Below, in pieces: positions 46,459-57,539 of a stretch of DNA of 64,000 nucleotides. This DNA comes from Juglans regia. Lineage: Eukaryota > Streptophyta > Magnoliopsida > Fagales > Juglandaceae. The translations under genes and the position numbers were made by a program. The stretch covers positions 31,221,044-31,285,043 of the forward strand of contig NC_049911.1 of NCBI RefSeq assembly GCF_001411555.2, read 5' to 3'. Numbering within the stretch: the first letter of the stretch is position 1; each line of letters begins with the position of its first letter. Below the pieces are notes generated by a model. That model was not told where the DNA came from, did not search any database, and saw nothing but the letters and a program-made list of their open reading frames with translations.

Positions 46459-49193
46459 CTAATCCTGCAATTCAATAAAAGCATTTCTGCCCTCATTAGA
46501 GAATGGATATCCACAGAAGGTAAAAAAAAAGTCTTAAAAAAAAGGAAGGAAAATGAAATTAGACATGAGTATGTTATAGTCAAATTCAGGTTTAGCAGGT
46601 GACCCAAATTCATTTTGATACCAGAAGAAAAGGTTTACAGCAAAAGGAGTTGATTGCAATTGAAGTACTTGGTTCCTGACCTTGAACCTTTTTCGCCGTG
46701 CATCATCAGGACTCGAGCGAGAAATTTGTTGTTGACGTCTAGGAGCTTCACTTCTGTAATTTCCTGCGGCCATTTTTGACATCCTACTAGTTTCCTGCGT
46801 GTGACTTCTTGAATTCTGCAACATTCTATCCTTGTCCCAATTAACCTCATAATCAGCCTTCAATCGAGATCCTTGCTGCTCAACAGCAAGCTTTGTTTAG
46901 GTATCAATGAGATAAATAAGCTCATCAATTAAGTACTATATCAAAGCAAACAATTCGGTATCTCTTGCCGCAGCAGATACTGCTTCACCTGCATATGTCA
47001 CACCTGAGTTCCTGAATCTCTAGCTGCATCAATTCCCTTTTAAAATTCTTGAGTTCTGACAAGCTTATACATAATGATTTCACAGCTTAGCTCCGTTAAG
47101 GAGGTAATACTTAATCAACGTTATCATTTTCTTCTAGATCTGAACTAATCCAGCAGGCATAACATTCACATGCAGGATGCTTCCAGGTATATACTCTCAG
47201 TCATAATTTTTTTTCATAAGTAAAAACTCTCAGTCATAATTCATAGAGCAAATGACATGCTAGATAACTACTGCAAAATTAAAAGGATATTGTGCAAAGA
47301 AACCAACATCCTACCTTTTGCAATGATCGGCCAGATAACACCTTCAGGGCATTATAGAAGTCCTTGAATTTCTCGAACTGGACTACAATCTTACAACTAA
47401 GACCTGAGACTATGTTTACAATTTCCTCTGCTTCCTTACCTAGATCATTGTCCTCAGCAACATTAAGATTCCTACAGAGTTTGAGTAAAACAAGAAACAA
47501 GGACAATCCATAATCAGCTGATGCCACCACATTGTTGGCACCAATAAATATGACTGGTTGGTAATGGCCAATGGATGTCATACAGATTAAGAAGTGACAT
47601 AGAAGCCACATAAAAATTAGAATAGAGCTACTCAGAAACTACAAAGTCATATTTGCAACTTCTTAAAGAACATGCAGAAGCACTCTTCTATCTTTCTTAC
47701 CTTTTCAAATTCATCCAAAAAATATATTTTCTCCCTTAGGAAGGATCAAAGGAATCCAACCAATTTCACAGGAGAATAAAAGATACAAAACTCTACTTTT
47801 TTTTTTTTTTTTGATAAGTAAGAAATTTATTGAAACCACGTAATTAGGCATAGGCCAATTACACAGAAAGTATACACGAGAAAACACCTAATTACAAGCT
47901 AAAACTGAAAAACAGCACGAAAGTCATTGGGATTAAGCCCATCCATTACAAAAACAGAAGCCCAAAGCAACAAAGAGTGAAAAAAGAAAGCCCTAATCCC
48001 ATCCACCAAGCGTTCTCTATTGTCAAAACAGTGACCATGCTGATTTGAAAGTCGCCTTCACCTTAAGAAGTTGCCTTCACCTTATTAGTCTTAAAGCCCA
48101 TGCTGTCAAGAGCTTAACCATTTTAAATCGTGTCCATTGTTCTTTTTGAATGAGCAATCTTTTCCACCAAATATGGGAAAAAATGAATGGAAGAAACTAG
48201 ATAAGCTTCTCTGCTTCGGCTACGGTTTCCAAATTCTAAACCTTTCAGTCTCATAGCAATATCAAAATAGTAATTAAGACCAAAGATACCGTGCAAAACC
48301 TCCAAAAATATTCAAGAGGGCAATAACGAATAAGAAATCAATATAAAAACATGAAATGAACAAAATAAAAGGTTTATGAACTGGTACAAAAAATCAGAAG
48401 TAGAGTTGCATTCGGAAATACCTTATATTCCCAAGTCTAGAAAAAATGGAGTGTGTAACCAACATCGAAGGCTTAGATGAAACCAGTGGCTCCGCAAACC
48501 ACCGAGACGGTAGCCCCCTCAATACAATAGTATCAGGCTCTTGCCTCCCGCTCCTAGAATGCCCTGCCAGTGAAATACAATTTAATTCCATATTTACTTG
48601 TATAACAAAATGAAATCACTCTCAAACTCATCCAAACGCACTCAAGACCACAAACCTCGATTTCCAAAAGCGTAAAACTCCTCCCAAGCTTTCTTCATTC
48701 CCTCGAAATCATCAGACGCCGGAACGGCGACGTTGAGTCTGTACTTAACACCTTCAAGATTCAACTCCATCCCGTCCATTTTCTCCACGATGTACTTTCT
48801 CCAATCCATGTACTTCTTCTCCAAGACCTTCACATCCTCTTCTTCTTTTCCTTCTTCATCCACGTTGCTCCGGTTAGTGGTCCTATTGAGAAACCTTAAG
48901 TCGCGAATGCAAATGGAGCCCTGGGCAACGGGGTCCTCGCGCTTGCGTTTCTTGAGGTCCCCGAGCCGCCGGATCTCGAGATCATCTTCGGGGACGGTGA
49001 TGGGGGAGGAGAGAGACGTCTGGAGGAAGTCTATGAGAGCAAGCTTTAGCTTCCACTCATCGACTGGTTTGGTCACGGTTGGGTTGGTGGGATAGATAGT
49101 GAAGTTGAGCTTCACGCGCGGTACGAGCGTAAGCCCGTTCTCTAATTCTAGGCTTTCTGTCGGGGGAAGAGAATCGAAAGGCCGGTTGCTCAT
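46459..49193 (-). CDS. AKAP17A/XE7-like RNA-binding protein
   Basis: Likely RNA-processing protein related to animal AKAP17A (SFRS17A/XE7), a nuclear splicing-associated protein. Supported minus-strand exons are 49193-48656, 48563-48422, 47471-47315 and 46875-46681, all GT-AG and in frame (344 codons). The fourth would join a GAT-TAG at 46464-46459 after a GCAG acceptor, giving about 345 residues. Key match: EPDTIVLRGLPSRWFA at about 188-203 and LGNIRNLNV across the exon 2/3 junction. These align with the animal PDTIHLEGLPCKWFA and GEIRNVDI segments of the RRM-like fold. A conserved KFKDFYNALKVLSGRSLQ helix follows, then a charged SR/KR-rich tail. It lacks the long animal C-terminal coiled coil, so the 3' end is uncertain. 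Confidence 0.75.
47797..48125 (-). mobile_element. LINE 3'-tail fragment in the AKAP17A-like intron
   Basis: On the minus strand this ends AATAAATTTCTTACTTATC followed by A13 or more, a retrotransposon-style poly-A tail. The upstream part has no ORF and contains a short direct repeat (AAGGTGAAGGC, twice within 30 bp). The same tail signature appears at 28780 and 30088. It sits in the intron between exons 2 and 3 of the AKAP17A-like gene. Its 5' limit is approximate. Confidence 0.65.
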
Positions 49194-49592
49194 TTCAATG
49201 CCTGTTTGCTTTGCCCTTTCTCTCTCTCTGTAAAATTAGGGTTTTGCTCTCTCCCTCAGGCGAAGGGGTTTGGAAATTGGAACAAAGTTACAGTTGGGAA
49301 GAGGTCGTTGAAAAACGACGCCGTGTCGAAATTTCTGTCAAGAGGTGAAACACGACGTCGTTCTGACTGCTTAAACAATAAACGCCGTAGAATTGCCTGG
49401 CTGAGCCCTGGCTGTAGAAAGACAAGATAAGCCCTACTATATGATGTGACAAACCGCAATTGGATCGGTAGTTGCATTCGATGTAATCCTTCCCAAAGGT
49501 AATCTATAAAAGGTCCAAAAGAAAAAGGAAAAAAAAATAGAGAAGAATTGGCGAAGTCAACGGACCTAAGATTGCCCAACGACTAGGTAGCG

Positions 49593-49627
<35 letters not shown>
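49194..49627. promoter_or_regulatory. Shared bidirectional promoter region, AKAP17A-like / SVIP-like
   Basis: Only 434 bp separate the two divergent start codons. There is no TATA box close to either. Several CGTCG/ACGACG words (49308-49365) and a GA-repeat leader on the SVIP side are present. The arrangement suggests a compact shared promoter for broadly expressed genes. Confidence 0.55.
49598..49627 (+). repeat. (GA)n microsatellite touching the SVIP-like start codon
   Basis: An uninterrupted GA run of about 30 bp ends directly at the ATG at 49628. It forms the end of the 5' UTR and could be a length-variable leader. Confidence 0.85.
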
Positions 49628-49631
<4 letters not shown>

Positions 49632-51720
49632 GGTGCTTCGCTTGCTTCGACGGAGGCAACAAGCAACGGAGAAGGGAAGAAGAAAGGGTGGCCTCTGAAG
49701 AAGCTCGCGCTAAAGCCGCCGAAGCCGCCCAGAAAAGGCAATTTCTTCTCTCCTTTTATTGTCGTTACTCAGATGATAATTTGATTTCCTAATTAATTGA
49801 GATTCCGAGTTCTAGAATTTGGGATTCTTTTCAAGTTTTTTCTTGGAGTCAGTGGAACTAAGTTCATGTTCATCATGCTGAGGAGTCGTTTTGAAAACAA
49901 ATTCTCGGTGAATCTTACTAACGAGAATGCTTTTTATTGATAAGCTACACATGCACCCGTGAATCTTGAACCCCGAGGTCACTTGTAGCATACACTTTTA
50001 GTATTTTTTGGGGCGAGGCAAATTAGACAATATAAAATCTATTTACTTGTATCTCCCTCAAAAGATTGGTGTTGAGAAAATTCTCAGCCATGCCTGCAAT
50101 GCCTCCAATAGCCACATGCGAAACAAATATTCGACCTCGAGTGATCTCAATGGATGATGCCTCTGGTGATTAAGTCAATTTGAGAAAATATGAACTCTGA
50201 ATAATCTAACCCATTTCGCAATACGTATGTGGGGTGTATTTATAGGATTTAAAATATCCCACTTGGAAAGGCCCTCCTCTTGAACACGACACTGGAGATG
50301 ATGTTGTCCTGCTGAGGAGGTATGTCCGCAGAACCTGTTTCATCGGCGTGAAGCTTTCACAGGATAAACTTTATCAGATAGGACTCCCTGTCAACCACGG
50401 CGACTCTTTGCGTTATAATCTGGTCTCTTAACGATGCATTTTACTGAGTTTCAACCCTTCCTCGCCTTCTTTCACGTGAACTTCTCATGAACATCTCTTT
50501 GGTCGCCTATTGTCCTTTTCTCGCCCTTGGCGTATACTTTTGCCTTACAATAGCCATGGCCAAATTTGATATCCAAATCTAGTATATAAATTTGTAGTTA
50601 TTTAAGATAATCACATTTAACCTTCCTGTATGATATCTATAGTATTTGGTGCTGGTTTTCCTGTCCCCTTGTCAAGTTTGAAGGACAAATTGTTCGTAAA
50701 TTCAGACTTACACCAACCTAAGAGAATGAATTTCTGATCATCTCATCTCCACTCCCCCCAACTCCTGTCTTCAAGGAACGCAATAAGTTCTTGATAATTA
50801 TCATTAATTGTTCTCATTACTCGCAATTTGATTGTCAGGACTTCGCGAGAGAGAATTTCCATTATTTAATTAACAAATCTGTAAGGTATTTGCAATAAAT
50901 GGCCTGGACCATATCTCTTATACAAATATGATATTTAGCATCACATTTTTTGTTAGGATAATCTCACCTTTATTATATGACCTAGATTCTAAATGGTGGT
51001 GATAAGCCTTGTGGTTTCTAATGGACTCTCGATAATGAAGAATTGACATCTTATTTCATTCTTGAATGGTTGGTATGTGCAATTGGTGCACAACCCTTCA
51101 CAACAGACCTCATTAGGAGAATGTACATGCCATGGCCCAAGATTATGCCATTATGCACCATGGTATATTGCCATTACATGTTTTGATAATGAGTGCTAAA
51201 ATTATGAATTTTTTTACCACATGCAAAGGACATGCATTCACTTTTAAGTGAGTGTGTGCACAGCATGAGGCATATTATAGCAGGTGTAACTTGGCACGTG
51301 AGGTGAGCACTAGAATAGACTGCTTTTCACGTACAGTAGTCTTTACTATATCCATCAACTTCTGCATGGTGGTCATATGTGCAGGCAAGAGCAATTTGAA
51401 AAGTCTGCTGCAGGAAAAGCTGCACGTGCACAGCTACAGGGAATGGCAAAGCAATCTGCAAACTCTAACAAAGGCGAACCTGCTCTAAAGGTTTTAGTTA
51501 TTGAGATGCTGATTTTTACTGCACGTTTGTTTTGTTGCTACTCGAATGCTAGCTGCATTTTTATTGAGGATTTTTCACAGCTCCTTTTAATGATATTGCT
51601 CTGTACTAGTTCTTAATGTGTATTCTTAGACCAGTGCGTGTTTATATAAAATTACAAACAATACACTAAGTTTGACCTTCTGTTGGTTTGGTGTTGTGGA
51701 TGCAGTGGCAGGTCGGTTGA
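49628..51720 (+). CDS. Small VCP/p97-interacting protein (SVIP)-like
   Basis: Three exons, 49628-49737, 51385-51490 and 51706-51720, encode 76 residues. The N-terminus MGCFACF has Gly2 for N-myristoylation and Cys3/Cys6 for palmitoylation, so membrane attachment is likely. Next comes a charged Arg/Glu/Ala helix (RRREEERVASEEARAKAAEA) and a Gln/Ala-rich segment. The last residues are LKWQVG. Human SVIP is 77 residues with the same plan: MG-C start, EAA-RRQ helix binding p97/Cdc48, LRW-V end. It inhibits ER-associated degradation. The plant role is inferred. Intron 1 uses a GC donor (AAAAG|GCAATT). The last exon has only 15 coding bases (WQVG and stop). Confidence 0.7.
49738..51384 (+). other. 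GC-AG intron 1 of the SVIP-like gene
   Basis: The exon ends CAGAAAAG, the intron starts GCAATT, and the acceptor is GTGCAG before GCAAGAGC. The frame QKR|QEQFEKSAAG requires this junction and no nearby GT gives the same protein. About 1.65 kb long; no other gene is seen within it. Confidence 0.75.
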
Positions 51721-53312
51721 GATGAAGCTTTTTTTTTCCAACTCAAAGTGTCTATGCAAGTTGGTGAATATTCTACCTAGTAAACTTGTCAGCCTTTCAT
51801 TTTAAATTATGCTGGATAACATGGACCTTTCTCAAAGATCAATGAAGTTCTGTTTTCTCTGGCATGCATCATACCTGTAGAATAAAGTTCCATTTTTCTA
51901 TATGTTATTAAAACTAATCCTGGGTATTTATATTAGACGTTTAGTGGCAGACCATCAGATACTATGGCCAACATTTTAGCACATCAGAATTCAATTTTGT
52001 TTAGTATGCTGATGCAAGTAGTTTAATGAAATTTAATCAAGCACTGTAGGCATGCATGCGAAGCAACAATTTTCATTATTTGCACGCACTCTTCCAAAGA
52101 GGAAATTTTGTTTTACGTTAGGGGCATTAGAGACCTTCACTTGACTTCATTTTTTTTTGTTGTGCAGCGTTTATAATAAGATTCAACTCTCTATTTCCAG
52201 TTTCTTTTCTTGGAGACCCAACAGTCCGACTTCAGACTGAACATATCATTGAATCTTAAGTTTGTGTTTCTTCTGTAATATTCCACCAAGGCTTTCTATA
52301 TTTTACCCTTTATTGTCATCCCTGTGTGGAAAGCTCTTAGCCCCTTTAGCTTGTACAAAACTTCAGCTTTATATAGTTCAAAATTGCCGAGATAGAATGG
52401 TATAGGTGTGCTTCGTGACTAAATTCATTATTATACATATTTAAGCTAAGTTTTATTCCGAAGTGGTTTTGTCTGTTTAACACTGGAGATTCTCGTTTGC
52501 ACGTTGCTGACATAATGATGATAGTTGACAATACTGTGCAATATTAGCTTAACGCGGTCGTATGTTGAACTCTATCACTCGAATGATTAGAGGGAGTTGG
52601 CTTTCTTATGTGCCCCTAATCAATGAGAGGTATGTTCTGTTTATCCAGAAATGTCTCTTACCAGTTACCATCACCTTTTATAGCAATTCCAGTATGAGGC
52701 TCCATCAGATCTCTGTAGAGCCTATTATCGCTCTGTTTTTCTTGTGGCAGCAACCGACCCTCTCACAGCTAAACCCTACTGGTAGATATGAATTTATTCG
52801 GTTAAGCATCAATGTACATACTACATTATAATAATCACAAAGACTTCTGGAGCTTCGGCACATTGTGCAGCACTGCAACTTTCTGGCTTCCTCCGTTTAT
52901 CATCATCGTTGTCATTATTATTATTATTATTATTAACCAGCTTATTAGTTGCTTTGATTAGAAGTTTCCCGTGCATATTTAACTGTTGCTTGAACACCAA
53001 TGGCTTTGGTCCATTTGAAAGTAATTTAGAGCAACGGCACGAATTTAGCATTTCGACTTTGGTGGTTCTGATTGAGTGCCAGACGAATGAGAGAGAAGCA
53101 AGAATTCAGATTCCACAAATGAACCCTGATAAGTACATTTTGATTTCAACAAGCAGACCCACTGGGTTTCTATACACTTTAATCAATGAAATCAATAGAC
53201 AACAGTGGAAATGACCATTCAGGATGTTGTACTCCATTGTTCAAGCGATGAAAGCGGTTGAACCAATTCCTATTCTAAGAGTCAGTCTGCTTAAAATATT
53301 GAGAAACTAATG
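51721..53312. other. Gene-free stretch between SVIP-like and NPGR2
   Basis: The genes converge here, so the ends should hold the two 3' UTRs. Sequence is of intermediate base composition with no open frame I can support. An (ATT)n microsatellite lies at about 52913-52935. Confidence 0.5.
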
Positions 53313-56300
53313 TCAAATGAAGCTTTGGATAGGAGCTGACGACTTAAGCTCATATGCAGCTTGAAAATAGTCTGCTGCTTGTTGCAAGGAGCCTTCCATT
53401 TTCGAAAGCAATCCAAGGTTCAACCATGCTTGATGGTTTGTGGGCTCCAATCGTACGGCATTCATTAAAAAACTTCTTGCAATTGGCAGTGAGTGGCTAC
53501 CGAGTTTCATCAGTACTTCTGCAGTAGAAACAATGCTTGGAACATGATCCGGTTCTATTGATAAGGAAACAGAGAAGGAAACTAATGCTTCCTTGTACAG
53601 TGATTGTGCTTCAAACAATATGCCTGCAAAGATTGTACAAGAAAGTTGTAAATTATAAACATTTACCTCCCAATGATTCACTATAGAATTAGGGCCCCGC
53701 ATTCTTCCAAGTTTCAACTATATACTCAAAACATTCATAACATCATTAAATGAAGCATGCGTCTGTGTTACATTGGTGTGCATCTTTTTGAAAAGCACGT
53801 ATATTTAACATTTTCAGTTAATGCATAAGGGGCTGCAAAATGAGACTTGATTCCAACCTGTTGTATGCCAGCTCCCAGGAGAATGAAATTCAATTGACTT
53901 GGCTTTGCCCACACAAATTTCTGCATCAGGCCATGAACCAAGCTCAGTATAAATGGAAGCCAAGTCCTGCCAGGCTGTCATCTCCAATTTTCTTTCCACT
54001 AATGCCTGCAAAAGGCAGGAAATTTTGAGAAAGAACATGCCTCTTTTTTAATCAAAGGTTGAATTCTATATAGATAGAACATGAATATACTTGTTCTTAT
54101 ATTCATGCCGAATCACACGCATATAAGGTTCAGCGTATCACTTGAAAACAAGGTTCAGGGAGGACAGAGTTTGGAGCAGCTTCAAGGAAGTATGCTAACT
54201 AATGGCTCGTTAAATGTGCATCCGGGGTGTATATGAATGCATCTTCTTGTTAACACCACAAACCGTGGAGGAGGGAGGGAGTAGTAAGTGAAATTGATTG
54301 AGATTTTAAGATTTCAAAATTTAAAAAGAAACAGGAAATTCATGTCGGTTCACATAACAAAGCTTATAAACATCCTAGTTGTAATCATATGACTAAAAGC
54401 CAGTATTCTTAAAGCTACGCCAAAGACATTCCTAGCTGTAATGGATTGTTTTCAAGATCATCCGTTAACATGAGTGCAAAGTGCAGTATAAGGTTGTAGA
54501 ACACATACGTTGGAAACCAGGTACTCTGCTTGATCACAGTTCTTAGTTCTAAACTCCCTTTGTGCTTGAATCAGAGCTAGCAAGATTCTGTAGGTTTCTA
54601 TTGCTTGCTTGGGCTGTTTCTGAGCAATCTGAAGCACAGCTTTCAATCTAAGAAGTTCTAACTGATCCATCATCCCAGTCTCATCCAAAGCAAAATCAAC
54701 TATGGTTTCAGCATCAGGGAATCGTTGCTCTGCAGAAAGCACAAGAGCTAAAAGCTTCCAACCTCTTCCTGAGCTGCCTGCCACCAAATCAGAATACATC
54801 GTTGCGTTTTCAAAAGCTACATCCAGATTCCTCTGCAGTGCATTTTCTAGCCCAAGGCTATACATTACTTCTGGATCCTCCTTCCAAATAAAACTAGCAT
54901 GGTTTAGAGAGTTCAAAGACTCTTTCTGAAATAGAATTCGATCAGAGTCCAAGACAGAAACTCTAGCAGCATTGCCATAGCAAACACCAAGGAATTTATG
55001 GGCTTGACCCATGAAATGATCCTTCTGCTGATCAGCCAGATCAATAATTTTATGAGCAAATTCAATCCCGTGGTGAGCATGGCTTGGATCTTGGGAACAC
55101 AATTTTACTCCCAGCAAAAAAGAAGGAATGTGGGGCTTGGGCTTTGCTTCAGAACAACTTGAAACCTTCCTTAAAAGGTTCAGAGCTGTTTCATTTTGTC
55201 CTGCAGCACTATAACAAAGAGCAAGAAAGTACCACCTCTCAGTTCGGTTATAGATACCTGGAAGGACCTGCTCCACATGATTTGCTAACAATTCAAACTG
55301 GCCAGTAATTGAGAATGCATAGGTTAGATGGTCCATAATTTCTGTATCCCATTTTATTTCCCGAAGTGCCACTTTTCTCATGAGAATTAACAACAAAAGG
55401 ATAGCCTCTTCAGTATTATTTTTCGGGGTGGTTGGACCCCGTACTTTCAACTGAGGCAGAATGCTTGCTTCAATTCCACCATAGAGTAAAGTAGCAGCTA
55501 AGTCCTTTTGTACACCAGCCAACCTCTGGGGTTCCAAGTTCCATGGCTTGACTAGAGCCCGACGATATGCAATGATAGCTTCATCAAGAAACCCTGCCCT
55601 GGTCCACAAGACGGGGAGTAACTCCAATGCTTTGTGAAACATCTCTTGCAACTTGCAGTCTTCACCAGTGCCCTCAGACATTCCAGTAGGTAGTGCCGAT
55701 TCAACTACATCCAGAATTATTTTGCACTCCTTTGCAGCCTCTGATGAATATTGAGAGAGTATCAGAACCATCAGAACATTTTAATCATAAACATTATAAA
55801 TTAAATATACTCGTCGTGTCAAAATCACAACCATCTGGATTCTGATTCAACAACCACATTATCAGCCTAGCCATGTTATTGAAACAGCATACTTAAAAAG
55901 AAGTATGCATTCTAAACATTCAAATGAACCTTAATATTTCGCAAATTTGAATTACACGTAAACAGAAGATTTCCTAGTGATCATATAAATGAATACATTA
56001 CGCTATTATAATACAGGAAAAGGTTCACACCTATATATCGCCCAAGTTCATCCAGTGATCTGGCTTTAAGCAAGATTGCTTCAAGGAGTAAGCTCACCGA
56101 ATGCATCGACATCACACTGGGAGTAGCATTATCACCTTTACCGCGTGGTCTCCGTGGCCTAGTGCTCTCAACAATAGCCCTAACCATCCTTGGGGTTAAA
56201 GTTTTTACCTCAATACCCTGAAATACCTGAAGAGCAGCATCATGATTCCCTCTCTGGTACTCGAGCCTCCCCAAAAGAGCCCTAGCTTCCTGATTAAAAC

Positions 56301-56592
56301 TCATTCAAACACAATTCAATACACGCAAACGAGGTACAGCTAAAAGCGCAATGAATCAATAGGCTAGTTTGATCAGTAACGAAGGGACAAACAAGCCCAC
56401 CTCATAATTTAAGGAGAGAGCTTCTTTTAGAGTGGATTCAACTTCATCCACCTGGGCATCCTCAAATTTCGAATCCCAGTCACCGGCCCTGGACGAAAGC
56501 CCACTCGCCGAGAAATCCCTTGTCGCTAGCGACTCCGGCGACTGCGGCCGCTCGTCCAACTTGAATTGCTCTCCTGAGCAAGCACACAACAT
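53313..56592 (-). CDS. NPGR2: NPGR2 (No Pollen Germination-related 2), TPR protein
   Basis: Member of the plant NPG family of TPR, calmodulin-binding proteins, which act as scaffolds of the PI4K-alpha1 complex at the plasma membrane. Five exons on the minus strand: 56592-56401, 56289-56031, 55740-54509, 54005-53858 and 53623-53313. They encode 713 residues. The N-terminus MLCACSGEQF leads to SPESLATRDFSASGLSSR and VDEVESTLKEALSLNYEEAR. TPR-like helices run from about 60 to the end (AFSITGQFELLANHVEQVLPG, HQAWLNLGLLSKMEGSLQQA), and the tail is ELKSSAPIQSFI. This matches NPGR2 (At4g28600) best among NPG1, NPGR1 and NPGR2. An in-frame ATG at 56637 would add 15 residues; homologues also have a short upstream extension. 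Confidence 0.9.
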
Positions 56593-57200
56593 CTTCTCCA
56601 GAAAGAATTGGTGAAATGTAGATCTTTCTTTGTACAAGGAGAGGTAACAAAATCACTTCTAAATGATTTCTATGAGGTACACCTAAAGTAAGTAAAAAAT
56701 GACTTCTGTCAAGCCCCAACTCACGATTATGTTCCAAAAAAAGAAAAAGCAAAATCAAATCCCCACACAAATTGATTAAAAAAAATCAAACTGATTACAC
56801 AATCAGCTATCAGAACCCCGAAAAACCATAAAAGTTATTTTTATCATTTACCATTTGGAAATAAGTGGTACAGTTTCGTCACCAACCAGTGGAGCAAAGC
56901 AGCATAGAGTAATCCGAATGACTAAAAGAGCCCACGAGTCAGAGTTGTTTAACAAACCCCATTAGTCTTTCGAAATAAAGGGAAAAAAACGATGAATTCG
57001 GAGACGGAGTTTTGGAAAAGACGAACAAGAAGAAAACAATGAGGTTGAAAAGAATAAGACCGGGGAGGTGAAGAGGGCGAGAGAAACGAAGAGCAGCAGA
57101 GTTTTGGACTTTACCCAAACAACCAGAATCCAAAAACTTAATGTGTAGTAGTCCCCGAAGCCATGAAAGCTACTTCTCTGCACTAGTATTTAGTTTCTGG
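56593..57200 (-). promoter_or_regulatory. NPGR2 5' UTR and upstream region
   Basis: No further coding exon can be joined in frame. The sequence around 57000-57180 is pyrimidine-rich on the minus strand and may hold a non-coding first exon and the core promoter. A hydrophobic minus-strand ORF at 57133-56939 looks like chance. Confidence 0.4.
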
Positions 57201-57502
57201 TTTTGGTTCAGGCCTCAATCTTTTTTATCCGGTTTGAAACGAATATATAAAGAAGTGGGAAAGCAAATATCTAAAACCTGGATTCAGAGATCTGATTCAT
57301 TTTGAAATGGGGTTTTGTTGTTATCTCTCTTTTCTTCTGATGTGGGCTGACATTATTCGCACACAAAAAGTTTGCCTGTGCTCTTTTGGGCATATGGGTC
57401 TGTGTGTGTAGGGGGCAAAGGTGGTTTGCAAAGTCTGATGCTCATGGATTCTCTCTGGTTTTTTGCGCTGTTTCTGTTTGAATTTGTTGGCTGGGCCTTC
57501 GT

Positions 57503-57503
<1 letters not shown>

Positions 57504-57536
<33 letters not shown>
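57504..57536. repeat. (GA)n microsatellite
   Basis: An uninterrupted AG/GA run of about 33 bp, upstream of NPGR2 and not attached to any supported gene. Confidence 0.9.

Positions 57537-57539
<3 letters not shown>

Noticed and set aside
56939..57133. 64-codon ORF upstream of NPGR2 as an N-terminal exon
   Set aside because: It is hydrophobic low complexity from a pyrimidine-rich leader and cannot be joined in frame to a known NPGR N-terminus.
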